This document shows positions 44,751-56,300 of a stretch of 64,000 bases of DNA, one piece after another (the stretch's first letter is position 1; each line of letters begins with the position of its first letter). The notes under the pieces were generated by a model. The model was not told the DNA's origin. It did not search any database and saw nothing but the letters and a program-made list of their open reading frames with translations. The stretch lies in assembly GCA_049602155.1 (NCBI GenBank), contig JBMYRH010000017.1, forward strand, positions 62,001-126,000, written 5' to 3'. This DNA is from JBMYRH01 sp049602155. Lineage in GTDB: Bacteria > Myxococcota_A > UBA9042 > PHBI01 > JBMYRH01. A program made the position numbers and the translations under genes.

Positions 44751-45121
44751 TGACACACGGTGCATCTCACACATGAAGTGCGAGCATGCGGGGCTAAACT
44801 TCAAAGGAAGCCGAAAGGGTAGCACCATTTGGCACCCAAGGGGGCGGGGTCCCACCGCCTTACGGAAGTGGACGCCGCGAGTAAATCGGCACCAATCGTG
44901 CTACGGAAAGCTCGCAAAGCCCTCCACCGATGCTCACCTCAGACATCGCAATGCCAGATCCCCACCACAGAACGACGTGCGTGTCATACGATCTTCAAGG
45001 TCCTCACCCAGCGCGCTGCGCTGCATACGAGACGTCATCATACGCCTCACGCGGCTCAGCTGCGGCGACCGCACCTAGAGAGAGCCGCACGCGCTCGCAG
45101 ACCTCGTTTGGCGCCGGATGA
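44751..45121. other. 371-base intergenic stretch upstream of the GT51 gene
   Basis: No gene with convincing coding features in either strand. It should contain the GT51 promoter on the minus strand, but I cannot point to clear -35/-10 boxes. Confidence 0.4.
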
Positions 45122-45700
45122 TCAGCGCCCGATCCCAGGGTGGTCTTGCCCGTACTGTGGCAGCCACCTCATCAGCAGCGTGATGGCGTGGTCCGCACCT
45201 CGCGCGGCACGGACGCAGTCATCAGGGATCTCCGGGTAACGTCGGCGTCCATCCATCGGCTCTCCAGCGAGGCGCCCCGCCCAGCCCTCTCCTTCGATCC
45301 CGATGACGAGGCGCATGAGCTGCCAAGCGAGCGCCATCTCGCTCAGGGTCCCCGCGCCCCCGCCCACCGCGACGACGGCGTCCGCATGAGCGACCAACGT
45401 GTTGCGCGCCACATCCAGGCCCGTCGGGAGCGCGATGTCGACATAAGGGTTCGCTGCGCTCGGGTCGTGCCCGGGCAAGATCGCCATACTCGCGCCAGAG
45501 CCCCAGCGCTCGGAGTCTCGCGCACCGCGCCCGGCGGCCTCCATCACGCCACCACGGCCACCCGTCACCACCACCCAGCCCTGGTCAACGATACCGCGAC
45601 CGAGGGCGTAGGCGTGCTCACGGCGCACGTCACCCTCCGGCAAGACGGCGTCGCCGACGACCGCGATGACCCTGCGACGTCCTGGGTGCTGGTCAGCCAC
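45122..45700 (-). CDS. TIGR00725/LOG-family nucleotide-binding-like protein
   Basis: 192 residues from the GTG at 45700 (GAGG ten bases upstream), 20 bases after the preceding lipoprotein stop. A Rossmann-like fold of the SLOG superfamily: VIAVVGDAVL at the first strand, VVVTGGRGGVMEAAGRGA, ILPGHDPSAANPYVD, LPTGLDVARNTLV, and VAVGGGAGTLSEMALAWQL. The GGRGGVMEA and GGGAGTLSE motifs are those of LOG-like proteins, which include cytokinin phosphoribohydrolases, but the PGGxGTxxE of true LOG enzymes is altered. Cytosolic; ligand probably a nucleotide. Role unknown. Confidence 0.85.
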   Translation of the reverse strand: MADQHPGRRRVIAVVGDAVLPEGDVRREHAYALGRGIVDQGWVVVTGGRGGVMEAAGRGARDSERWGSGASMAILPGHDPSAANPYVDIALPTGLDVARNTLVAHADAVVAVGGGAGTLSEMALAWQLMRLVIGIEGEGWAGRLAGEPMDGRRRYPEIPDDCVRAARGADHAITLLMRWLPQYGQDHPGIGR

Positions 45701-45720
45701 AGCGCGCTGAACCTCAGCGC

Positions 45721-46842
45721 CTAGTTGACGGTGGCCGAGACCGAGGCCTCAACCTCCACGCTCATCGAGACCGACGCCTCGATGGCCTCGACCGCTTCGA
45801 CTTGTGCGGCGACCGCGCTCACGAGGCACGCCGAAGCGTTCAAGCCGATGTCCAGCGCCTCACCCGTGGCATCACCGAGCGCTGCAGCGACACCGATGGC
45901 CGCAGCCACGACATACTCAGCCTCCTCGCGGACCGCGATGACGTCAGGCATCGTATCCGCGACAGCGGCGGCCAACATGTCCATCTGCTCGGCGTCACTC
46001 GGGGTCCCTGTGACGGTGACCTCGAACACAGGGGGGGCGCACACGACGGCGAAGGACGCCTCGGCCTCGCACGCAGCCTCACAGTTTACGTCTGACTCGA
46101 TCTCAATGGTGCCGCCTTCGCAGCGGGGCTCTTCCCAGGTCACGTCGCAGGAGCCCGAGCAGGTGCCCGAGCAAGCCGCGTCGACGCTGGCGCTGCATGA
46201 GCCGCTGCAGACCCCCTCACACGTCCCAGCACAAGAGCCGTCCGCGGCCGTCACCTGACAGACGCCATCACAGCTTCCGTAACATGTCCCCTCGCAGGTC
46301 GCCTCGATGTCGACCGTGCACTGCCCCGAGCACGACCCCTGACAGGTGCCAGAGAGGGTTCCACCCTCACAGACCAAGGGGGTCGTCTCGATGTCAAAGG
46401 TGGCGTCACAGGACCCGGTGCACTCGATGGCCACACCACCGTCCATCGAGCATCCGCCGCCGGTGTAGCCAGAGCTGATGTCGGCGTCCGCGTTGGCCGC
46501 CAAGATGGCCTCGGCCGCAGCCCGAGCGTTGGTGCAAGCGGTCTGAGCGTCGGCACCCGCCTCGGCCCCCAAGCTCTCACCAAAGGCGTTACACGCGGCC
46601 TTTGTGTTCTCTTGGAGCGCCAATGCACGGCTGTTCAGGTGCCCGGTGGCCTCGAGGAGGTGGTCAAAGGCAGGCGCGTCGTAGGTGGCATCGATGTTCC
46701 CGTCGAATTCCAAATCACAGGTCAGCGCATCGAGGACCTCATCATCGACGGTGACCGTGACCTCGCAGGACGCGGCCATCACGGCGGTCCACACAAGGGC
46801 TACTGAGAGCAAGAGCGAAGGGATAAGGCGTGACGGATGCAT
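45721..46842 (-). CDS. Cys-rich repeat lipoprotein
   Basis: 373 residues; ATG with GAGG six bases upstream, lipobox MAASC. An N-terminal helical domain (about 25-125, Ala/Asp/Glu-rich) is followed by a striking Cys-rich repeat region (about 130-260). Its units are of the type CxGxCxGxC at four-residue spacing (CQGSCSGQC, CEGTCYGSCDGVC, CAGTCEGVCSGSC, CSGTCSGSC). A second helical domain with many Ala, Val and Glu closes it (AIEASVSMSVEVEASVSATVN). The repeats could form disulfide-linked or metal-binding solenoid turns; flanking helices may form a coiled stalk. No known family. Confidence 0.7.
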   Translation of the reverse strand: MHPSRLIPSLLLSVALVWTAVMAASCEVTVTVDDEVLDALTCDLEFDGNIDATYDAPAFDHLLEATGHLNSRALALQENTKAACNAFGESLGAEAGADAQTACTNARAAAEAILAANADADISSGYTGGGCSMDGGVAIECTGSCDATFDIETTPLVCEGGTLSGTCQGSCSGQCTVDIEATCEGTCYGSCDGVCQVTAADGSCAGTCEGVCSGSCSASVDAACSGTCSGSCDVTWEEPRCEGGTIEIESDVNCEAACEAEASFAVVCAPPVFEVTVTGTPSDAEQMDMLAAAVADTMPDVIAVREEAEYVVAAAIGVAAALGDATGEALDIGLNASACLVSAVAAQVEAVEAIEASVSMSVEVEASVSATVN

Positions 46843-46911
46843 AGCGTACCTCGGGGACCGTAAGAGACCGTGTCTCTATCACACCCACAACAAGAGATGC
46901 AGCCGATCGAT

Positions 46912-48138
46912 TCACACTTCGAGGACAAGGGCGGCCGCCACCCCCGCGCCGCCACACATTGTCACGACCCCGCGACCGCCACCTCGGCGTTCGAGTGCGT
47001 CGATGAGGGTGCCGACCAAGATCGCCCCGGTCGCGCCCAGTGGGTGCCCCATGGCGATGGCACCACCGTCCACGTTCACGCGCTCAGGGTCACAGCCAAG
47101 CGCGTCAATCGCGTGCAAAGTCGGTCCGGCGAATGACTCGTTAATCTCCCACAGGGCGATGTCATCGACCGTCAACCCGGCCCGAGCGAGCGCCTTCTGA
47201 CTCGCGGCGACGGGGCCAGTGAGCATGATGACCGGCTCTACAGCCGCCTGCGCGAAGGACAGCACGCGGGCTCGGGGACGCAACCCATGAGCCTCACCCG
47301 CGCTGTGACTGCCGACTAAGACCAGCGCGGCGCCGTCTACGATCCCAGGTGCGCTCCCAGACGTGTGTCCATGCGCCACCTCGCGGACGTCAGGGTACGC
47401 GGCGCGGAGCATCATATCCCCACCCTCGGCCCCCATCTTTGCAAAGGATGCTGGGCGCTCCGCGAGCGCCTCCATGGTCAGGTCGGGCCGGATCCGCTCG
47501 TCGCGCTCCACCAGCGGCGCACCGTCGCGCACGACGGGGATGACGCTCTGGTCGAAGTGGCCCTTGGACCACGCTTCAGCCGCGCGCTGATGGGAGCGGA
47601 GCGCCCACGCATCGAGCGCTTCGCGACTGCGGCCGTCGCGGGTCGCGATGAGGTCCGCCGAGAGCCCCATGTGTATAAACCGCGTCCCGCGCGCCACCGC
47701 AGGGTCCGCGAACCAGGCGCCCCGGTCCGAGAACATCGGCACTCGCGACATCGACTCCACCCCGCCGGCCACCACGAGCGTGTCCATCCCGGACATCACC
47801 CGCGCAGACGCCTGACTGACGGCGTCCAGCCCCGAAGTGCAGAAGCGCGAGACGGTCATCCCTGGGACAGCGTCAGGCCACCCTGCCATGAGGGTCGCCA
47901 TCCGGGCGATGTCCGTCCCTTGCTCACCGACTTGGGTGACACACCCCAGCACCACATCGTCGACCTCCGAGGCGTCGAGGCCCCGCTCGGTCAAGGTGTT
48001 CAGGAGCCCCCCGACCAAGTGGATCGGCGAGACCTGCGCGAGCGCCCCCTCCGCCCGACCGCGACCACGCGGAGTGCGGATCGCGTCATAGATCCAGGCG
48101 GTCGGCGCGCCCCCATCGGTCTGTTGTTCGGCCGTCAT
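46912..48138 (-). CDS. acetyl-CoA C-acyltransferase (thiolase)
   Basis: 408 residues, full thiolase length. GGAG precedes the ATG. The nucleophile Cys100 lies in SRFCTSGLDAVSQA; VVAGGVESMSRVPM and MGHPLGATGAI supply the conserved oxyanion/His motifs, and the acid/base Cys is in MCGGAGVAAALV near the C-terminus. It cleaves 3-oxoacyl-CoA with CoA in beta-oxidation, or condenses acyl-CoAs. No fadB-type partner is in the window (the next genes are unrelated), so the chain-length preference and pathway cannot be told. Confidence 0.95.
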   Translation of the reverse strand: MTAEQQTDGGAPTAWIYDAIRTPRGRGRAEGALAQVSPIHLVGGLLNTLTERGLDASEVDDVVLGCVTQVGEQGTDIARMATLMAGWPDAVPGMTVSRFCTSGLDAVSQASARVMSGMDTLVVAGGVESMSRVPMFSDRGAWFADPAVARGTRFIHMGLSADLIATRDGRSREALDAWALRSHQRAAEAWSKGHFDQSVIPVVRDGAPLVERDERIRPDLTMEALAERPASFAKMGAEGGDMMLRAAYPDVREVAHGHTSGSAPGIVDGAALVLVGSHSAGEAHGLRPRARVLSFAQAAVEPVIMLTGPVAASQKALARAGLTVDDIALWEINESFAGPTLHAIDALGCDPERVNVDGGAIAMGHPLGATGAILVGTLIDALERRGGGRGVVTMCGGAGVAAALVLEV

Positions 48139-48298
48139 GTGCGCTATCTCCAGGGGTCAGGCAGCCTCGACGATAACGGTCAGTGGAGAGATTGACCATC
48201 GCCCACCCCTGCGATAAAGCCCTTGCCTACCACCTCACGAGCGTTAGATAAACATCGGTAACGCCTCCAGCCAGCTACACGCAGAGACGATTGCCCTC

Positions 48299-50080
48299 AT
48301 GTATGGTCGCCACAACCCGCCTCATCCCCTGCCCTCTCACGCGGTGAGCCTTGTCGCCCTCTGCCTCCTCGTCGGCTGTGCTTCGAGCGGCTCCCCCGTC
48401 GACACCGACGTCGCGATGGATGGCGCAGAGGCCACTCAAGACGCGCCCCCTCGCGTTGAAGCTCAAGGGGGTGGCGACGACGCTGTGACTGCCACGGAGA
48501 CGCCCACGCCCTCGGCATGCAGCGCACCTGCACCGACGGTGACTCGGTGGTACGACGACGCGGTCGGCTACGAGATCTTCGTCCGCAGCTTCCGCGACAG
48601 TGACGGCGATGGGATCGGCGACTTGGCTGGGCTCACCGCGTCGCTCGACTACTTAAACGACGGCGATCCGGAGACGACCGACGACCTAGGCGTGACACTG
48701 CTTTGGCTCATGCCCATTCACCAGAGCCCGTCATACCATGGCTACGACGTGACCGATTACGACCGCGTCGACACCGACTACGGCACCGAAGAAGACCTGA
48801 CCGCCATGCTCAAGGCCGCCGAGGCCCGCGGCATCCGAGTCGTCATTGACTTGGTCCTCAACCACAGCTCATCACAGCACCCGTGGTTTATCGACGCACA
48901 GACGGAGCCCAGCGCCACCTATCGCAATTTCTACGTCTGGTCGGACAACGACCCAGGGTGGTCTCAACCTTGGAGCGGCAACGGGACCTGGCACCCCACA
49001 CCCTCCGGGTACTATTACGGCCTCTTCTGGGGCGGAATGCCGGACCTCAATTTCGCCAGCGAGGCGGTGCAAGCCACGATGACGCAGGTCGCCCGTGACT
49101 GGCTGGGGCGCGGTGTCGCCGGCTATCGCCTCGACGCCGTACGCTACCTCGTCGAGACGGGGGGCGGTGATGGACAGAAAGACACCGACGAGACCCTCGC
49201 CTACTGGCGCAGGCTCCGCGAAGCGACCGACACCGTCGACACGGACACCCTGCTCCTCGGCGAAGCCTGGGCAGACTCATCCATCGTCTCCGCCTACTTC
49301 GGTGATGAGGACAAGCCAGCGATGCACATGGCGTTCGACTTTGAGACCGCCAGCGGGCTGGAGACCGCCCTGGTCACGGGCCAAGGTGTTGCGCTCAGGA
49401 GTGCGCTCTGTGCGAGGCTCGACGGGTGGCCCAACCATGGACGTGCGGGCACCTTCGCGACCAACCACGACATGCGTCGCCTGGCCTCACGCTTGAAGAG
49501 CGCAGGGCCCGGCGCGCTCCACCTCATCGCGGCGGCCCTCATGACCCTGCCGGGCACCCCATGGCTCTACTACGGCCAAGAGCTCGGCTTGCTCAACGGC
49601 CCCACGCAGGACGACATCGATAAGCGCCTGCCCATGCAGTGGCATGACGGCCCCGGCGGCGGCTTCACCGAGGGCACCCCTTGGGCTGCACCACAGAGCC
49701 TCGCGCTCGCTGACAGTGTCGCAGGCCAAACGAACGACCCCGAGAGCCTCCTGTCACGCTACCGAGACCTCATCGCCTTGAGGGCCGCCCACCCGGCGCT
49801 TCGGCGCGGGTCGGTACGGATGCTCAGCCCGGAGACCAAGACAGGGAGCGCTGTGGCGTTCTACCGCGAGCTTGGCGACGCGCAGCTCCTCGTCCTCTTG
49901 AACCCCACTGAGAGCGAGGTGACTGTCACCCTCACCGAGGAGATGCTCGGGGGAGACCACCGCTTCTCGCACGCTCATGGCACGCCAGCAGCGACCCCTC
50001 AGGCGGCCCTCGATATCACCAAGGGGGTCACGCTCTCAGGCTTCGGATATCGAGTCCTCGTTGCCGACCGCGCTGAGTGA
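48299..50080 (+). CDS. GH13 alpha-amylase-family lipoprotein
   Basis: 593 residues with a lipoprotein signal (VALCLLVGC) and an acidic linker to about residue 75. The (beta/alpha)8 barrel of GH13 shows all conserved regions: YEIFVRSFRDSDGDGIGDL, VVIDLVLNHSS, GYRLDAVRYLVE with the nucleophile Asp, LLLGEAW with the acid/base Glu, and FATNHDMRR with the third Asp. The SFRDSDGDGIGDL opening and PWLYYGQELGL resemble oligo-1,6-glucosidase/amylosucrase-like members. A C-terminal beta domain follows (LLVLLNPTESEVTVTL). Surface-anchored degradation of alpha-glucans is expected. Divergent from the thiolase gene. Confidence 0.92.
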   Translation: MYGRHNPPHPLPSHAVSLVALCLLVGCASSGSPVDTDVAMDGAEATQDAPPRVEAQGGGDDAVTATETPTPSACSAPAPTVTRWYDDAVGYEIFVRSFRDSDGDGIGDLAGLTASLDYLNDGDPETTDDLGVTLLWLMPIHQSPSYHGYDVTDYDRVDTDYGTEEDLTAMLKAAEARGIRVVIDLVLNHSSSQHPWFIDAQTEPSATYRNFYVWSDNDPGWSQPWSGNGTWHPTPSGYYYGLFWGGMPDLNFASEAVQATMTQVARDWLGRGVAGYRLDAVRYLVETGGGDGQKDTDETLAYWRRLREATDTVDTDTLLLGEAWADSSIVSAYFGDEDKPAMHMAFDFETASGLETALVTGQGVALRSALCARLDGWPNHGRAGTFATNHDMRRLASRLKSAGPGALHLIAAALMTLPGTPWLYYGQELGLLNGPTQDDIDKRLPMQWHDGPGGGFTEGTPWAAPQSLALADSVAGQTNDPESLLSRYRDLIALRAAHPALRRGSVRMLSPETKTGSAVAFYRELGDAQLLVLLNPTESEVTVTLTEEMLGGDHRFSHAHGTPAATPQAALDITKGVTLSGFGYRVLVADRAE

Positions 50081-50105
50081 GGAAACGCGGAGGTCTTGAT
50101 GCAGG

Positions 50106-50178
50106 GGCGCCTTGGCGCTGATCGTCCCTCACGGCCTCGCCAAACCCCTGATCCGCATTTTGCAGACGCCAAGGCGCC
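50106..50178. repeat. 12-base perfect inverted repeat upstream of the giant lipoprotein gene
   Basis: GGCGCCTTGGCG (50106-50117) and CGCCAAGGCGCC (50167-50178) are perfect reverse complements with a 49-base spacer, between the amylase stop and the giant gene. Could be a transcript-ending structure or an operator; there is no U-tract. Confidence 0.45.
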
Positions 50179-50297
50179 GGCCAAGTGGCGTAAACAACGG
50201 AGCAGTCACACACTTAGAGCCTCACCCTCGCGGAGGAGATTTCATACTCGCCTCACACCTGTTGAACCCGAGGTGGCTCGGCGCTAGCCTGCCCGCA

Positions 50298-50310
50298 CGC
50301 TTAAAAAGCG
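50298..50310. repeat. small inverted repeat near the giant gene start
   Basis: CGCTT-AAA-AAGCG, a perfect five-base-pair inverted repeat 24 bases before the ATG at 50334; possible leader hairpin. Confidence 0.3.
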
Positions 50311-50333
50311 ACTTCAGCGGGTAGGAGAGGGAC

Positions 50334-53300
50334 ATGCGCGACACGCGTCGGTGGTTTTCTTTGGGTGTTGTGGTTTGGATGGGCTTCAGCCTTTGGGGCT
50401 GTTCGGCCGAACCTTTTGTGCCTCGGAGTGCAGGCGAGACCTGCGCAGCAGACGGCGAGTGCGAGGATAACCTCTGCTACGCGTCAGAGTGCCTCGACCC
50501 GGCACAAGACGATGACAAAGACGGTTTAACCAACGCCATCGAGGCCAACCTCGGGACCAACCCTCTGAGCCCCGACACGGACGGAGACAGCCTGCCGGAC
50601 AGCTATGAGGTCGGCACCGACCTCGCCAACCCCCTGGATGAAGATGGTGACGGCGCAATCGACGCCGTGGAGTCCAACCTTCAAGACGACGAGCTCGACT
50701 GCTTGGTCAACCAGCAGGACTCCGAGAACGAGGTCACCGCGACGACGACGGCCGCGAAGTACGACGAGGCGTGCTGCTGCGGAGGGACCTGCTCAGAGCA
50801 GGGGATCACGGTCTTAGACGGCACGAGCTGCAATGAAGAGACAGGCGAGCTGACCTGCGTGACCGACGAACCCGACACCGACGGCGACGGCATCTTGGAC
50901 AGCTGTGACTGGTGCAAGCTCGACCCGAACGATGAGGCCGATCTCGACGGCGACGGCGTGTGCCGCTCAGACGACAACTGCCCAGACATCGCCAACGCCG
51001 ATCAGGCGAACGCGGACACGGATTTAATCGGCGATGCATGCGACCCATGCAAGTTCGGCACGGACGCCCCAGTCGCCGACGCCAACAACCCGGGCACCAA
51101 ACCCGAGGAGGGCGCCGACCCGAATGACCCAGACGGCGACGGTGTCTATGACTGCTACCCCTTCGAGTGTGACCCAAGCTCAGACGCAGACTGCGTCACC
51201 GATAACTGCCCCGGGCTCTTTAACCCGATGCAGACCAACAGCGACGCCGACTCAGGGGACACCCTCGGAGACCTCTGTGACCCGACCCCGTTCGGTGAGG
51301 AGTTTGAAGCCCCCGCCGACGATGAGGACGGTGATGACGTCCTCGATGATGACGACAACTGCCCACAGATTCCCAACACAGACCAGAAGAACACAGACGC
51401 CGAGGTGGGCGCTGAAAACGGCACGTGCGAGCCGGGGATCAAAGATGAGGGGTGCCTAGGCGACGGCCTGGGCGACGCCTGCGACCCCTGCCCTGAACTC
51501 ACGGTCAACGACCAAGACGGCGATGGCTTCTATGATTGCGTTGTCGGAGGCCTGCCCATCGACCCGTGCCCCACCGAACCAGAGTATTACGACGGTGATA
51601 ACAAGCCGGTCTGCGAAGACAACTGTGACGAGGTCGCCAACCCGAGTCAGCTCGACAGCGACGACGACGGGATCGGAGACGCGTGTGACGCCGAGCCCTT
51701 TGTCTCGGACGACACGGACAAAGACGGCATCCTCAACAACGTCGACGGCTGTGACGATAGCCCCGAGGGCTGGATCGCCACCGATGGCCCTGACTACGAC
51801 GGTGATGGCTGCCAAGACGGGACCGAAGACACCGATAACGACAACGACGGCGTCGAGAACTTTGAGGACAGCTGCGAGACGGGCGAGCTCGGTTGGACCT
51901 CCGATGGCTCCTCCGACTGGGATGGCGACGGCTGTAAAGACGACACTGATGAGGACCTCGACGACGACAACGACGGGGTCCTTGACTCAAGCGATGAGTG
52001 CAGCTTGGGAGAAGTCGACTGGGATGAAGTCGACGGAGCCGTCGATCACGACGCTGACGGCTGCGAAGACTCTGACGAGGACAATGACGACGACAATGAC
52101 GGCCATGGCGACGGCGACGATGCATGCCCCACCGGCCACGTCGGCTGGGAGAAGAACGATGAGACCGACCACGACGACGACGGCTGCAAAGACGACGTCG
52201 AGGACGCCGACGACGACGACGACGGCGTCGAGGACGACCTGGACGCATGCCCCAGTGGCTCCACAGGCTGGGGGGCGAGCGAGGCGACCGACCACGACGG
52301 TGACGGCTGTGAAGACTCCGGCGAGGACACCGACGACGACAATGACGGTATCGAGGACGTAGACGACAACTGCCCACTCAACGACAAGGTCGACCAAGAC
52401 GACCTCGACGGCGACGGCGAGGGAGACGCCTGCGACGCCGATGACGACGGCGATGACGTCGAGGACGACGTAGACACCTGCCCGACGGTCGTCAACCCCG
52501 AGCAGACCGACACCGATGCAGACGGTCAAGGCGACGCCTGTGACGATGACATCGACGACGACGGGAGCCTCAATGACGACGACTGCGCCCCGACTGACCC
52601 CACGGTTCACCCCGCAGCAGCCGAGCTATGCAACACCATCGACGACAACTGTGACTCGGCGACCGATGAGGGCTTTGAGGGCCTCGGTGACGCCTGTGAC
52701 GGCGACGACGCAGACACCTGCGCCTCGGGCGTCATCGGCTGCAGCGCCGACGGCTCGGCGGCCGTGTGTCAGGACGAGGCGATCGACTGCTCGGCCCTCA
52801 ACACCGACTGTCGCATGGGCACCTGTGAGGCGGGGAGTAACGATGAGAGCGCCTGCTTTGGCGCGCTCGACCATGCCTTCTGCGCGGACGACGAGCCCTG
52901 CACGACTGACCTCTGCGGGGTCGACGATGGTCAGTGCACAAGCACCTTGGTCCACATCAACTCGAGCGACGCCGACAAGACCGCAGCGAGTGAAGCTGGC
53001 TGTGCGTGTGTCGACAACCCCGAGGTGGTGACCTCGGACGATGGCCCCGCTGACCGAGTCTGCCAGGGTCTGTGCCTGCTCAAAGCCTCTTGCGGGGTAT
53101 CAAACGACGACGGCGAGCCCGAGGCAGACGTGGAGTGTATCGCTGAGTGCACACAGACCGTCATGGCCGACGTCAGCGCGGCGGCCACCCTTGCCTGCAT
53201 CGCGAACAAGCAGGGCGAGTATGCACAGCAGAACCCCGACGCCTCCGACGCCTGTGAGGGCAACGCCGAGATCGCGGAAGTGTGCGCACCGGGAGGCTGC

Positions 53301-56300
53301 ACGCTCCCCGCCGCCACGGAATGCACCGCTTACTGCGACGCGCTCACGGCCTGCTACCCCAACGGTATCGACACCCTCGTCGAGGAGCCCTATGGCAACC
53401 ACCTGAACTACTACATGAGCGCTAGCCCGGAGCTCTGCGTCTGGGGCTGCACGGGGTTCAAGGCCGCCGGTGGCTTCGATCTCGAGGCCAACGATGGAGA
53501 GCTGCAGTGTCAGGTCGACTTGATGACGGGCGGAGCTTGCCCGGCCGACGGCCTCTTCCCCTGCGGCGCGCCCGAGAAGGTCTGCGAAGAGACCGACGCC
53601 TGCCACGTATGGCACCCAGACGAAGAGACAGGAGACGGCGAGGACGCCCCCACCGGTCACTACTACGAGGGCGTCACGGTCCCCGAGGGGATCACCTGGG
53701 ACGAGGCCAAGGCGCAAGCCGAGGCCATGGGCGGCCACCTCGCGACCCTTAACTCATTTGGTGAGGCGACGTTTGTCGCCACGAACTTCTCCGAGAATGG
53801 CTCGGGTCCATGGATTGGCGCACGCTCGGACGATCCCAACGACATCTCAGGCGATGGCGAAGAGGAGCGAACGTGGGGCTGGGTCACAGGCGAGAGCTTT
53901 GATCTCCAGCCGCTGCTCGACGCCTTAGAGGGCGTCGAGTTGCCTAAAAATGCGTGCCTGAGGTTGAAGCACGCTGGGTCATTCAGTTGGGAAGCTGCGA
54001 GCTGCGATGGCACGGCCTCGGGCTTCCTGGTGGAGTTCGTCGACAGTGAAAACGCCTGTAACGACATGGACTTCGACGAGATCTGTGACGCAGAGGACAA
54101 CTGCATCAATACCGCGAACCACTTGCAGGAAGACTTCGACGCGGACGGTCACGGTGACGCCTGCGACAACGACGCTGATGGCGATGAGTACTTCACGAAC
54201 CAGCAGCCCTTCGACTGTAATGATAAAGATCCCGAGTCCTTCCCGGTCGCGCTCTTCGGCGATGCCGATAGCGATGGCTACGGCGACCCGGCGACCGAGT
54301 TCTTCGGGTGCTTCTCGGGCGGCACGGTCACCGAGGGAGGCGACTGCGACGACGAAGACAATGGGGTCTTTCCCGGCGCACCGGAGAGCTGCGGCGACGG
54401 TGTCGACAGTGACTGTGATGGAGACCACGTTGAGGCAGATCTATGCGGGAGCTCCTGCCAGCAGCTCTGCACCTCCCTACTCGCGCAGGGTTGTGACGAT
54501 AATGTGACCCCCAGCGACCCGTCTGAGGGAGAAGACAACACCGAGGCGCCGGCGGATGGCGACGCATCCGATACGGGTGAGGAAGGGGCGACCGGAGAGA
54601 CCGGAGAGACCGGCCCTGTCAGCGACAACGCCGAGCATGATCAGGCCGAGTGCGAGTCCATGTGTGCGGACCACTTCGAACCCTCAGAGTGGGATGGCGC
54701 ATGCAGCGAGGACTTCGACGCATTGGCGACCTGCATTGTGCAACACGGGAATGGCTTTGAATGCAGCGAAGAGCACGGACATTTGGCCGCCGAGCCTTGC
54801 ACGGATCTTCAGCACACCTGGCAGACCTGCACCACGTGCTTCGACCATGCAGAGCCTGACACCGCATGGGGACCAGGGCTCTACACCGCTGAGGCCATTC
54901 AAGGTGATGAGATCAACCAATCGGAGTCTGTGCTGGCGATGCGCGCCATCTGCGACGTCGCAGACATAGACAGGATGTGGCTGAGCCCCTCGGACGATCA
55001 GTCAAGTTACGGCGACGTCGTCACGTTGGGCGTCAACCTTGAGCACGAGGGGACGCCCCAGCCCATTGAGATCATCGTCAGCGACGTCAATGGCACACCA
55101 CTCGAAGGGGGCTATTTCCTCATCAACGAGTACAGCGATCAGGGCGGGGAGGGCGTCACGATGTTCCTCGACGCCGACCCAACTGATCCGCTCTACCGCC
55201 TGGAGATCAAGCCTATTGAGGGCGCGACTCAGCCGCTCAAGCTTCGCTACAGCGTCGTGATGCAGTCCTGCCAAGCCCTCTGCGTAGACAGCCCCGCCGC
55301 CTGCGGCGACGACGGATGCGGGGGCTCCTGCGGCTCCTGTGGTCCTGGTGCGGAGTGTACGTCGGGTGAGTGCGTCATCCCATGCACGCCAAACTGCGCC
55401 GATATGGTCTGCGGTGACGACGGATGCGGAGGCAGCTGTGGCGAATGCCAAGGCGGGAATACGTGCATCGAGGGCGCCTGTATCGCGCCCTGTGCCCCCG
55501 ACTGCGATGGCTTCAACTGTGGCGACGACGGCTGTGGTGGCATCTGCGGCGAGTGTGAGGGGGGTATCCAATGTGTCGGGGGCAACTGTGCCTACGAGTG
55601 TGTGCCCGACTGCTTCGGGATCGTCTGCGGCAGCGACGGCTGTGGGGGGACGTGTGGTGACGGCTGCGAAGCTGGGACCTATTGCAAGCATGGTTGGTGT
55701 CAAGAAGACACCTGCATCGACCCCAATAACCCGGACGACCTCAATGTCGGCACCTGCTTCGAGAACACCTGTGGGATCAGCCACGCGGGCGACGGTGTCT
55801 GTGATCCAGAGTTCAACTGCGCGGACATGGCCTACGACGGTGGCGACTGCGGTCTCCCGTGCCCCGAGGGGTTGATCCACGATTGTAACTGGAACTGCGT
55901 CGCGCCCGAGGTCAAGGGTGATGGCCAGTGCCAACCGTACATGGCGTGCCCCTACACCCAATGGGATGGCGGCGACTGCCCGGATAACTGTCTCCCCACT
56001 GAGATCGTCGGATGCGACTCAACATGTGTCCCCGCGGGTTGGCTCGGTGACGGAGGCTGCGACAAGGCCAAGCTCGGCTGTGGAGCCATGGACTGGGACA
56101 ATGGAGACTGTGACTTCCTTGCGCCATCGGTGTGCGGCGATGGCCACTGCGCCAACGATGAAGCGGCCTACAGCTGCCCCAGCGATTGCGCAGTGGTGTG
56201 TGGTGACGGGGTCTGCGGTGTCAACGAGACCAACGTGAGCTGCAACGCAGACTGCGGCGCATGCGCCGAAGAGTGCAACGCAGCTAGCAGTGGCACCCAT

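Noticed and set aside
51960..52480. GAC-rich repetitive DNA resembling a satellite or CRISPR-like array
   Set aside because: No constant repeat/spacer structure; it encodes Asp-rich calcium-binding repeats in frame.
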